In this document: positions 34,873 through 43,092 of the stretch, one piece after another
How positions within the stretch are numbered: the stretch's first letter is position 1
How the letters are laid out: each line of letters starts with the position of its first letter
Source: an uncultured bacterium
GTDB lineage: Bacteria > Cyanobacteriota > Vampirovibrionia > Gastranaerophilales > Gastranaerophilaceae
Length of the DNA stretch: 43,852 bases
NCBI GenBank assembly: GCA_949296425.1
Contig: CASFPN010000046.1
Coordinates: 1 to 43,852 of the forward strand
Direction: 5' to 3'
Notes under the pieces: model-generated
Databases searched by the model: none
What the model saw: only the letters and a program-made list of their open reading frames with translations
Told to the model about the DNA's origin: nothing
Position numbers and translations under genes: made by a program

Positions 34873-34914
34873 AATGGTCACTCTCCTTCAAAAAAATTCT
34901 ACCTTACAGTTTGT

Positions 34915-34942
34915 TTTATAATGATGTTTTTTTTTAAGTCAA
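34915..34942 (-). promoter_or_regulatory. Promoter for the 34872-31987 gene group
   Basis: Minus strand TTGACT (34942-34937), 16-base spacer, TATAAA (34920-34915), about 43 bases upstream of the ATG. Confidence 0.6.
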
Positions 34943-35036
34943 CATTACTATAAAAATTATACGGTATTAATTTAAAAATATATATAGCAAATCCAGAAAA
35001 ATCATACATTCAGAGGAAAAAATTATCAGATTTCAT

Positions 35037-35066
35037 ATAAAAAGCTGGATTTTTAATCCAGCTTTC
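35037..35066 (-). terminator. Terminator of the 35301 gene
   Basis: 11-base perfect stem AAAGCTGGATT / AATCCAGCTTT with a three-base loop; the short T run is on the minus strand. Confidence 0.75.
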
Positions 35067-35121
35067 AAGATTATATTAAAGATCTCTATTTCTAAATTCT
35101 TCAATGTACCTTTAGCAAATA

Positions 35122-35301
35122 CTATACCGCCGTTTTTCCACCGGGAGTTTCAGGCAAATTTCCCGCGGCTTCTGCACCTGCCTTAGCGCCATGTACCATT
35201 GGCAGTGCGGCAGAATTTTTCTGTTGTACCGGTACTTTGCCTGCATTGGTCTTAATTACTGCGGAATTGTGTGTAACATTTTTAGTGTGGTCAATAGCCA
35301 T
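35122..35301 (-). CDS. Small hypothetical protein
   Basis: 59 residues from the ATG at 35301 (MAIDHTKNVTHNSAVIKTNA), chosen because AAGGAG lies 7 bases upstream; a longer frame to 35328 has no ribosome site. Gly/Ala/Pro-rich C-terminus (KAGAEAAGNLPETPGG), probably flexible. No family recognised. It has its own terminator, and a long T/A-rich upstream region, so it seems a separately expressed small protein. Confidence 0.6.
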   Translation of the reverse strand: MAIDHTKNVTHNSAVIKTNAGKVPVQQKNSAALPMVHGAKAGAEAAGNLPETPGGKTAV

Positions 35302-35474
35302 AGAATTCTCCTTTTCTGAAACTTGCATACCAGTTTTGCTTTACTTCACTCGTACTTTCTTATATATAAAGTAATTAGCCGGAGAAATACTGACACCTAG
35401 GAGGAGTATAACAAGGGTTTCAGGCTTTTTAAATTCAAGTTTACATTTCGTTACATTTAAAACCTTGTATATAT

Positions 35475-35497
35475 AAAAAAACACCTTTTACGGTGTT
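35475..35497 (-). terminator. Terminator of rpsA
   Basis: AACACC / GGTGTT stem with six-base loop, followed on the minus strand by six T. Confidence 0.85.
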
Positions 35498-35530
35498 CTT
35501 TTATATTAATTATTAGTAATTAGCAGTTTT

Positions 35531-36610
35531 TTATTCATCTGTTTTTGAAGGTTCTTTTTCAGCGAATTTTTCTTCATTAACCGTCAGGGCAATACGCTTA
35601 TCTGTCGGGTTAAACTTAAGAATATAAGTGTCAACCTTATCACCAACCTGCAAAATACAATCCTTACGGTTCTGCAATTCAACGACTTCCGAATGCGGCA
35701 ATAAAGCTTCTACACCTGGGAACACTTCAACAAAAGCGCCGAAATGTTTAATCCTTGTAATAGTTCCTTCAACCTTATCGCCTTCTTTAATCTGCTTTTC
35801 AGCTTCTACCCAAGGATCGGGTTCAAGATTTTTCAAACTCAAAGATACCCTTTGCTTATCGTGATCCACTGCAATAACTTCTACATCAATCTTGTCTCCA
35901 ACATTTAATATATCTGTCGGATGATCAATCCATCTCCATGACAACTGGGACAACGGAAGCAAACCGTCAATACCCCCGAGATCAATAAATGCGCCAAAAT
36001 CTGTAATCCTGACAACATCACCTTTTACAATCTGCCCGGGTTCAATCTGTGAAAATACATTTTTTCTTGCTTCCACTACAGAATCGTCATAAACTTTTTT
36101 ATTTGAAAGAATAAAGTTATTTTGCTGAGAATCAAGAGTAAGAATTTTAAGTTCAAGTTTTCCGCCTACTTCTAATTCACTTTCTTTCGCACGGAGCTGG
36201 GAAGACGGGACAAAACCTCTTACACCGGATACTTCAACAAGTACACCGCCTTTAACAATACCAGCAATTGTACCGAGAATTGTTTCATCAGCTTCTTTGG
36301 CTTTTTCAAGTTCTTTCCAGGCATAAGCAAGATCGACTTTTTTACGTGACAACATAAATTTGCCGTCTTCATCTTCTTCTTTTATTATAAGAAATTCATA
36401 TTCCTTACCTTTTTCAAATTTTTGTTCAATATTTTCATCTTTGTCAACAGCTTCGCGTGTCGGAACTACAGCTATTGTTTTGGCGCCAATATCGACCATA
36501 ACACCCTGACTGTCATAACCACATACGATGCCTTTTACTAAATCGCCTTTTTGGAATTTGTAATCATATTTTTCCAATAATTCTTCAAAACTTAATTCTT
36601 TTGATGTCAT
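35531..36610 (-). CDS. rpsA: 30S ribosomal protein S1 (four-repeat type)
   Basis: 359 residues with four S1/OB repeats, roughly 20-90, 105-175, 190-262 and 275-348. The third (KGDVVRITDFGAFIDLGGIDGLLPLSQL) and fourth (EGTITRIKHFGAFVEVFPGVEALL) carry the RNA-binding FGAF motif. S1 holds mRNA at the ribosome start site. E. coli S1 has six repeats; this short form is like that of cyanobacteria and relatives, which fits the guessed lineage. Acidic tail EKEPSKTDE. A promoter lies 51-79 bases upstream. Confidence 0.93.
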   Translation of the reverse strand: MTSKELSFEELLEKYDYKFQKGDLVKGIVCGYDSQGVMVDIGAKTIAVVPTREAVDKDENIEQKFEKGKEYEFLIIKEEDEDGKFMLSRKKVDLAYAWKELEKAKEADETILGTIAGIVKGGVLVEVSGVRGFVPSSQLRAKESELEVGGKLELKILTLDSQQNNFILSNKKVYDDSVVEARKNVFSQIEPGQIVKGDVVRITDFGAFIDLGGIDGLLPLSQLSWRWIDHPTDILNVGDKIDVEVIAVDHDKQRVSLSLKNLEPDPWVEAEKQIKEGDKVEGTITRIKHFGAFVEVFPGVEALLPHSEVVELQNRKDCILQVGDKVDTYILKFNPTDKRIALTVNEEKFAEKEPSKTDE

Positions 36611-36660
36611 TTTTACTCCATTTGTCTAAAGACACTGTTTTATCAATTAACCTTGCGATT

Positions 36661-36689
36661 ATTGTAACAAATGTTTAAATATTTGTAAA
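36661..36689 (-). promoter_or_regulatory. Promoter for rpsA
   Basis: Minus strand TTTACA (36689-36684), 17-base spacer, TACAAT (36666-36661). Confidence 0.65.
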
Positions 36690-36715
36690 GTTTTTGTAAA
36701 CTTCTTTTACAGATA

Positions 36716-37027
36716 TTATTTTTTTTCTGAATATTTCAGAAAAGCTTTATAAATTTCTTCAATAAAACAAACGCCGTCAGCGACTTTTTCTTCCAGATTT
36801 AATGCAACATTTACAGCATACTTCCACACATCTGACGGAGCGCCGGAGACACAGTAATGCTCTTTTATCTCATCATTTTTTAAAATAAAACAATCAAAAC
36901 TTTTTTCATCTTTTAAAAGATAAGCCTCTGGTCTGCCTTCTCCTTTTAAAGGAAGCTTGACCATTTTTAACCGAAACATATCTGAATAACTTTCAATATC
37001 TTTGGGTCCTTTTAGTTGTAATTTCAT
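36716..37027 (-). CDS. Small hypothetical protein, paralogue of the 37093 gene
   Basis: 103 residues, no known family. It aligns with the next gene upstream over most of its length: MKLQLKGPKD against MKILGANAPK, and the core FDCFILKNDEIKEHYCVSGAP against FDCVILKNNRMLGCKTYSGSP. Mixed strands then a C-terminal helix (VWKYAVNVALNLEEKV). Soluble, no signal peptide. AAAGG precedes the ATG. The tandem arrangement suggests a local duplication and perhaps a heteromeric pair. Confidence 0.75.
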   Translation of the reverse strand: MKLQLKGPKDIESYSDMFRLKMVKLPLKGEGRPEAYLLKDEKSFDCFILKNDEIKEHYCVSGAPSDVWKYAVNVALNLEEKVADGVCFIEEIYKAFLKYSEKK

Positions 37028-37092
37028 ATTAAAACCTTTCTTAATTTTTTTAGCAATTAAATAACAATTTTTCTTATATTAACTATAATAAT

Positions 37093-37365
37093 TTATATAA
37101 TAGCATCAGGGTCAACTGCATATTTTTTAAGCTCGTCGAGCACTGATGCAAATTTTTCAATAGTTTTCTCAGGGCTTCCTGAATAAGTTTTGCAGCCCAA
37201 CATTCTGTTGTTTTTCAGAATTACACAATCAAAGCCGTTTTCACCAAGAGATAATTTGGCTGAACTTCCATCTTTTAGCGGAACATTCACAAACCTTCTC
37301 CCAAGTGTTTGTGCACGGTCAATAAAATTAATTGTTTTTGGGGCATTCGCACCTAAAATCTTCAT
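37093..37365 (-). CDS. Small hypothetical protein, paralogue of the 36716 gene
   Basis: 90 residues from the ATG at 37365, preferred over the ATG at 37374 because AAAGGA is 7 bases before it and because the paralogue starts at the same place. Core: GRRFVNVPLKDGSSAKLSLG then FDCVILKNNRMLG. Ends with a helix KTIEKFASVLDELKKYAV. No function assigned. It is probably transcribed with the paralogue at 36716. Confidence 0.75.
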   Translation of the reverse strand: MKILGANAPKTINFIDRAQTLGRRFVNVPLKDGSSAKLSLGENGFDCVILKNNRMLGCKTYSGSPEKTIEKFASVLDELKKYAVDPDAII

Positions 37366-37479
37366 TTTAATCATCCTTTCTCAAATTAAGTTGTAACATT
37401 CTATGCCTACAACAAAAACCGTAAAGGATTGAAATTTACAAAATTAATGCCTGTATTAATATTTATTTACAAATATTAT

Positions 37480-40197
37480 CTATGCCTTTAAAGAAGCAAT
37501 CAATTCCTGAATAGTTGCCTCTTGAAGTTCTATTTCTGCTACACGTTCTTTTGTTTGTTCTATTAGTTCTTTAGGTGCATTCGCAACAAATTTTGGATTG
37601 TTAATTCTTCCAAGCATTGATTTCTTTTCTGCAGTTAGCTTATCAAGTTTCTTTTGTTGTCTTGCAATTTCTGCATCTAAATCAATCAAATCTGCAAGAG
37701 GCAGAATAATTTTGGAAGCAGAAACAACTGCTGTTGCACTTTTAGGGGGAACAGGCGCATTCATATCTGAATAAGAAATACTTTCTACTCTTGCCAGGCG
37801 TTTAATATAAGACCCAATAGCTTCAAAAATTGGCCTTTCAGACTCTTCTGCTCTTATTTCAATATTACATTTTATTGAAGGAGAAATATTAAAACTCTGA
37901 CGGACATTTCTCAATGATGTAATTGTTTCAAAAACCAGTTCCATTTCCTGAGCTTCTTTAGGAAATTCCAATTTTTCCTTGAATACAGGAAATTCTGCAA
38001 CGATAAGCGCCCTGGCTACTTGGTTGCTCGCGTTTAACGGTTCTGCACAGCCTTGCAGTTCTGCGAGTCTGTTCGCACTCAGCTCGCAATCCGCTTTTGG
38101 AATTAGCTGCCAAACACACTCGGTTATATGCGGCATAATAGGATGAAGCATTCTCAACGACATATCCAGAACATATCTTAAAATCCTCTGTGTATTAGCT
38201 TTCAAATTATTATCTTGCAGTTGAATTTTAGCTATTTCAACATACCAGTCGCAGTAAGAATTCCAGAAGAAATCATAAAGAATATGAGCAACTTCTCCTA
38301 TTCTGAAATCTTTAATATTTTCATTAACATATTTTGTGGTTTTATTCAGTTTATCTAAAATCCATTTATCGGCAATAGTCAGATTATCAAAATCAATATC
38401 TTTATTGTCAACACCGTCAAGATTCATCAAAACAAATCTTGAAGCATTCCAGATTTTATTTGCGAAATTTCTTCCGTATTCAAATCTTTCCTCGCTCATT
38501 TTAATATCCTGACCGCCGTATGTGCATAAAGATGTCATCGTAAATCTCAAAGCATCACAGCCGTATTTGTCAATAATTTTTACCGGATCAATTGTGTTTC
38601 CTTTAGATTTCGACATCTTTTGTCCTTTTTCGTCGCGTATAAGTCCATGGATATAAACAGTTGAGAATGGAGCTTTTCCTGTAAATTCCAATCCCATTGT
38701 AATCATTCTTGCAACCCAGAAGAATATTATATCAAAACCTGTTACAAGAGTTGTTGTAGGATAGAATTTCTTGAAATCTTCACTGTCAGTGTTCGGCCAG
38801 CCCATAGTCGAGAAAGGCCATAAACCGGAGGAAAACCAGGTGTCAAGAACGTCAGGATCTTGTGTGTAATTTTCAGGATCAGGATTTTCTCTTGCAACAA
38901 CCATTTCTCCAGTTTGATTATGATAATATGCAGGGATTTGGTGTCCCCACCACAATTGACGGGAAATACACCAGTCTCGTATATTTTCCATCCATCCGAG
39001 ATAATTTTTCTCCCATCTGTCAGGAACAAATTTTATTCTTCCGTCTTTAACAGCAGCAATAGCTTCTTTAGCGAGCGGTTCCATCTTTACAAACCACTGT
39101 TCTGATAAAAGCGGTTCAATAGTTGTCCCGCAGCGTTGGCATTTGCCAACGTTGTGTTCATGATCGCGGGTTCTGAGCAAGAAATTTTTATAGGAAAGCA
39201 TGCCGACAATCTTTTCTCTGGCTTCATACCTGTCTAACCCGTGAAGTTCCTGAGGGACTTCTTTACATGCTTTCATCGTGCCGTCATTATTAATAACCCA
39301 TATAGGTTTAAAATCGTGACGTTTGCCAACTTCAAAGTCATTGGGATCATGTGCGGGGGTAATTTTTACGGCACCTGTTCCGAAATTCTTATCAACATAT
39401 TCATCGGCAATTATCGGAATTTCTCTGCCAGAAAGCGGTATGATTACAGTTTTCCCGACCAATTCTGAATATTTATGGTCAGACGGGTGGACTGCTATAG
39501 CAACATCCCCGAAAATTGTTTCAGGACGGGTTGTCGCAACAATTATTGCGCCTGATTCACCCTTAAGCGGGTATGAAATTTCCCACATGTGTCCCTGCTC
39601 TGTAGCGTATTCGGTTTCTACATCAGAAATAGCACTATTACAACGAGGACACCAGTTTACTATATATTTACCTTTATAAATTAATCCTTTTTCATAAAGT
39701 CTTACAAAAACTTCTTTAACAGCTTCAGAACATCCTTTGTCAAACGTAAAACGTTCCCTTGAACGATCAAATGATGCCCCCAGACGCTTGCATTGGTCTA
39801 AAATTGCTGATTTATGCTCATTTGCCCAATTCCAAGTTTCTTCCAAAAATTTTTCACGGCCCAGATCGTATCTTGAAAGCCCTTTTTCGCGGAGCATTTT
39901 TTCGACAACATTTTGTGTTGCAATGCCTGCATGATCGGTTCCCGGAAGCCATAAAGTTTCAAAACCCGCCATCCTGTGATAACGAATAAGAATATCCTGT
40001 AAAGTTTCATCTAAAGCGTGTCCCATGTGCAAAACACCTGTTACATTCGGAGGAGGAATAACTATTGAATACGGCGGCTTTTTACTTTGGGCGTCAGCCT
40101 TAAAATATTCTCCGTCTTCCCAGAATTTATATATTTTTTCTTCTGTTTCTTTCGGGTCATAAACTGTGGGTAAATCTTCAATTTTAGTTGCTGTCAT
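37480..40197 (-). CDS. valS: Valyl-tRNA synthetase
   Basis: Class I enzyme that charges tRNA-Val. 905 residues, normal. HIGH-type motif HMGH near 57 in PPNVTGVLHMGHALDETLQD; KMSKS near 529 in EKGQKMSKSKGNTIDP. The editing domain between them includes CPRCNSAISDVETEY and CQRCGTTIEPLLSEQWF, with two CxxC pairs that may bind zinc. YGCDALRFTM follows KMSKS. The C-terminal coiled coil (about 845-905, LDAEIARQQKKLDKLTAEKKS) is typical of ValS. AGAGGA precedes the ATG. Confidence 0.98.
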   Translation of the reverse strand: MTATKIEDLPTVYDPKETEEKIYKFWEDGEYFKADAQSKKPPYSIVIPPPNVTGVLHMGHALDETLQDILIRYHRMAGFETLWLPGTDHAGIATQNVVEKMLREKGLSRYDLGREKFLEETWNWANEHKSAILDQCKRLGASFDRSRERFTFDKGCSEAVKEVFVRLYEKGLIYKGKYIVNWCPRCNSAISDVETEYATEQGHMWEISYPLKGESGAIIVATTRPETIFGDVAIAVHPSDHKYSELVGKTVIIPLSGREIPIIADEYVDKNFGTGAVKITPAHDPNDFEVGKRHDFKPIWVINNDGTMKACKEVPQELHGLDRYEAREKIVGMLSYKNFLLRTRDHEHNVGKCQRCGTTIEPLLSEQWFVKMEPLAKEAIAAVKDGRIKFVPDRWEKNYLGWMENIRDWCISRQLWWGHQIPAYYHNQTGEMVVARENPDPENYTQDPDVLDTWFSSGLWPFSTMGWPNTDSEDFKKFYPTTTLVTGFDIIFFWVARMITMGLEFTGKAPFSTVYIHGLIRDEKGQKMSKSKGNTIDPVKIIDKYGCDALRFTMTSLCTYGGQDIKMSEERFEYGRNFANKIWNASRFVLMNLDGVDNKDIDFDNLTIADKWILDKLNKTTKYVNENIKDFRIGEVAHILYDFFWNSYCDWYVEIAKIQLQDNNLKANTQRILRYVLDMSLRMLHPIMPHITECVWQLIPKADCELSANRLAELQGCAEPLNASNQVARALIVAEFPVFKEKLEFPKEAQEMELVFETITSLRNVRQSFNISPSIKCNIEIRAEESERPIFEAIGSYIKRLARVESISYSDMNAPVPPKSATAVVSASKIILPLADLIDLDAEIARQQKKLDKLTAEKKSMLGRINNPKFVANAPKELIEQTKERVAEIELQEATIQELIASLKA

Positions 40198-40251
40198 ATA
40201 AAAAATCCTCTTATTTACATCTATAAAAAAAATATCACAAAAAAAGACAAA

Positions 40252-40283
40252 AAAAAAGACAGGTTTAACCCCGTCTTTTTTAC
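40252..40283 (-). terminator. Terminator of fabI
   Basis: AAAAAAGAC / GTCTTTTTT outer stem with an inner GGTT/AACC pairing; the T run is on both strands, between fabI and valS. Confidence 0.88.
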
Positions 40284-40297
40284 CTGATAAATTTTAT

Positions 40298-41110
40298 TTA
40301 AGCCTTAGGAATAGAATTTGCGATAATTTCCATTTCATCTAATGATGCATAAACCGAGTGGCATCCGCAATCTACGTACAAAATATGTCCTGTAGTTCCT
40401 GTTGAAAGGTCTGAAGCCAGATATAAACCGGCTTTGCCAACATCATCAAGTGAAACGTTGCGTCCGAGAGGAGCTTTTGCAACTGCGGCTTTAAGCATTT
40501 TATCAAAACCTGAAATTCCCTTAGCAGCAAGAGTTTTAACAGCTCCGGCAGAAATACAGTTAACTCTGACACCTTTTTTACCAAGGTCAGCTGCCAGATA
40601 TCTCATTGAAGATTCAAGAGCAGCTTTAGCAACACCCATAACATTATAATTTGCAACAACATATTCAGAACCTAAATAAGTTAGTGCAAACACTGATGCT
40701 CCTTCGTTTAAAATAGGTTCTGCATATTTGCAAAGAGTAATTAAAGAATAAGCACTTACGCCCATTGCTAAATCCCAGCCCGCACGTGAAGTATCTATAA
40801 ATCTGCCCTGCAAATCCTCTTTTGCGGCAAAAGCTACAGCGTGTACAACAAAATCAATTTTTCCGTAAACTCTTTCACATTCTTTGAAAACCGCAGCCAC
40901 TTCATCTTCTTTTGTAACATCACAACTCATAATTATTTTAGCATTCATTTCTTCGGCCAGAGGTCTGACACGTTTTTCCATTGCTTCACCTGCATAAGTA
41001 AATGCAATATCAGCACCTGCTTCATAAAGCTGGCGTGCAATTGCATAAGCAATACCATGAGTATTTGATACTCCGAAAATTACACCCTTTTTACCTTCCA
41101 TTAGTTTCAT
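40298..41110 (-). CDS. fabI: Enoyl-ACP reductase (NADH), FabI type
   Basis: Last reduction of each fatty-acid elongation cycle. 270 residues. Short-chain dehydrogenase fold with cofactor motif GVSNTHGIAYAIA (13-25), where FabI has GxxxxxSIAxxIA-like spacing. The catalytic pair is Tyr155 and Lys162 in YLGSEYVVANYNVMGVAKAA; Tyr145 also matches the E. coli Tyr146 position. CISAGAVKTLAAKGI and the VDCGCHSVY tail are typical. AAGGAG precedes the ATG. Linked in function to BioC/BioG, which borrow the fatty acid machinery. Confidence 0.97.
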   Translation of the reverse strand: MKLMEGKKGVIFGVSNTHGIAYAIARQLYEAGADIAFTYAGEAMEKRVRPLAEEMNAKIIMSCDVTKEDEVAAVFKECERVYGKIDFVVHAVAFAAKEDLQGRFIDTSRAGWDLAMGVSAYSLITLCKYAEPILNEGASVFALTYLGSEYVVANYNVMGVAKAALESSMRYLAADLGKKGVRVNCISAGAVKTLAAKGISGFDKMLKAAVAKAPLGRNVSLDDVGKAGLYLASDLSTGTTGHILYVDCGCHSVYASLDEMEIIANSIPKA

Positions 41111-41285
41111 AATTTATATCTCCTTCTTAAAAAATTCAAACTAAAATACTTAAATATTTTAACATGAATACAAATTTTAAGCAAATTTTCAAATATTAAC
41201 AATTGTAACAACATGTTCTCATGCTGAAATCAGACGAAAACAGACGTTTTTATATATTTAAGAGAACTTAACAAGAGAGAGAACC

Positions 41286-43037
41286 ATGAGCGTAAATAAC
41301 GTTTATAATTCAGCTAAAGTAAATGCAGTCAAGGCTGCCATAGCCGGCCAGGCAAAGAAAACTGCTGATGCTCAAAAACCTGAATACATGAGAATGACAG
41401 GTTCTATTTTCAATGCTCCCGGAGTTAAAGCTCAAACAGGTTCTGAACTTACTGCTTTAAACACTCAAAAAAGTCTCAAAGAACTCAACAATAAATCAGG
41501 TCAAACCGGAACAACTGCAACTACATCCAATTCTTCAAGTTCCAGCTCATTAGAAAATATTGCAAATATTGACAATGCCGCTGACGGAAAAGCTGCTGCA
41601 AATGAAGCAGAAGCTAATGCTGATAATGTAAGATCACTTACAACAGAAACAAAAAAAGATGCTAGTACCGTTAATAAATTTAGTTCAGATGCAGTTAAAC
41701 TTAATGAAAAAATTTCAAAAGATAACAAAAAGTTTGAAAAGAATTTAAAAGCTGAAGAAAAAGAACTTAAAGAAAATAATAAACAGCTTCAAAAAGTCTT
41801 AAAAGAAACTGAAGATGCCCAAAAAGAAATTGAAGACGCACAAAATGAACTCGAAACTTTAGGGTCTAATTCTTTTTCAATAAATGAAGGTCAAGGTAAT
41901 GGCAGTAATCCGAATGCTGATAGAATAAAAGAATTACAGACAATTATAAGTACTAAAACACAGGTTGTACAGTCAAACGGACGTGTTATTTATTCTTTGC
42001 AGAGAAATTCAAACCGGACATTAAAGCAAATGAATCAAACTAACAAAGCCTATGTCCGGACTCAAAATGCAAACCAGAAATCAATTGAAGAAAATCAGTC
42101 AACTACCGATAAAGTAATTAAAATTGCGACAACTATTGAACAAGTATCCGCACTGGTATCACAGGTTGGCCAGGCTGTTAATTATGCAGGGAAGGCGCTT
42201 GTGGCACTGGGTAGTTCAACAAGCTGGCTTGCAGGTGCCGGCGCTGCTTTAATCACAGTAGGAACAGTTATGCAAAAAGTCGGTAATGTTGTAGATATGG
42301 TCGGGCAATACGGACAAGCCGCTGCAAACATAACTAAAACAGCAGCCTATGCAGCAGACGGTAATCTTGCAGGGGCTTTGCAAAGTGCTGCTGCGGCCGT
42401 TCAAAGCGGCGTTGCAGCAGGAAAGAGCACCGCCGAATTAAAGTCAAATTTTGGTAAAATTGATAACCAGGCCAAAAAAGCTACAGAAAAACTTGCTGCA
42501 AACCAAGCTGCCGCAGATAAAGTTGAACAAGCCCAAAAAGAGGCCGTTGCGCAACTTGGTGAAAATGCAACGGAAGAACAAATAGAAAACGCGAAAAAAG
42601 AGGCTCTTGGCGGACTTAGTGAAAAGCAAGCCAAAAAGAATATAAGCAACGACTTACAAAGTAAATTTGCAAGTGGAGAGATAAGTTTAGACGAAAATTT
42701 AAAACGCAGAAACCAAGTTTCACAATTTGGCAGTCAAAACTCGGCAGCAGTAGATGCTTCGTTTAAAACCGGTATAGACAAAAACTATACATTCAAAAAT
42801 ATTGCCTCTAATACAGCGAAATCATCAGAATCTAACTGGGACAAACTGTCAAAATGGGGTAATTCTCTCCAAAGCGCAGCCCCAATGATAACGGGAATGT
42901 TTGGTAACGGATATCAACAAACTTCTGAAACAACAGGTAATGTTTATATTCCTCCTGCAAATCCAGATGCCAGAACTCTCGATATAATGAACAAAGTTGG
43001 GCGAAGAAGGGCCGCACTAAGAGCAAGATACCATTAA
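41286..43037 (+). CDS. Coiled-coil protein with central hydrophobic hairpin, translocator-like
   Basis: 583 residues, no family recognised by eye. No N-terminal signal peptide. Order: low-complexity start with Ser run (about 85-90), long coiled coil (about 130-190, KKFEKNLKAEEKELKENNK), a second helix (about 215-270), then hydrophobic Gly/Ala helices near 280-355 (VSALVSQVGQAVNYAGKALVAL, then SWLAGAGAALITVGTVMQKV), a second coiled coil (395-440), and a C-terminus with IPPANPDARTLDIMNKV. A coiled coil followed by a hydrophobic hairpin is how SipB/IpaB/YopB translocators are built, but no sequence identity is seen. GAGAGAG is just before the ATG. Terminator shared with the PilZ gene. Confidence 0.72.
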   Translation: MSVNNVYNSAKVNAVKAAIAGQAKKTADAQKPEYMRMTGSIFNAPGVKAQTGSELTALNTQKSLKELNNKSGQTGTTATTSNSSSSSSLENIANIDNAADGKAAANEAEANADNVRSLTTETKKDASTVNKFSSDAVKLNEKISKDNKKFEKNLKAEEKELKENNKQLQKVLKETEDAQKEIEDAQNELETLGSNSFSINEGQGNGSNPNADRIKELQTIISTKTQVVQSNGRVIYSLQRNSNRTLKQMNQTNKAYVRTQNANQKSIEENQSTTDKVIKIATTIEQVSALVSQVGQAVNYAGKALVALGSSTSWLAGAGAALITVGTVMQKVGNVVDMVGQYGQAAANITKTAAYAADGNLAGALQSAAAAVQSGVAAGKSTAELKSNFGKIDNQAKKATEKLAANQAAADKVEQAQKEAVAQLGENATEEQIENAKKEALGGLSEKQAKKNISNDLQSKFASGEISLDENLKRRNQVSQFGSQNSAAVDASFKTGIDKNYTFKNIASNTAKSSESNWDKLSKWGNSLQSAAPMITGMFGNGYQQTSETTGNVYIPPANPDARTLDIMNKVGRRRAALRARYH

Positions 43038-43073
43038 AAAGAAGCTGAAACGTAAGAAATCAGCTTCTTTTTA
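43036..43073. terminator. Bidirectional terminator
   Basis: AAGAAGCTGA / TCAGCTTCTT stem, about 11-base loop, A and T runs on either side; between the convergent genes at 43037 and 43093. Confidence 0.9.
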
Positions 43074-43092
43074 TTATCTATAGCATTATTTT

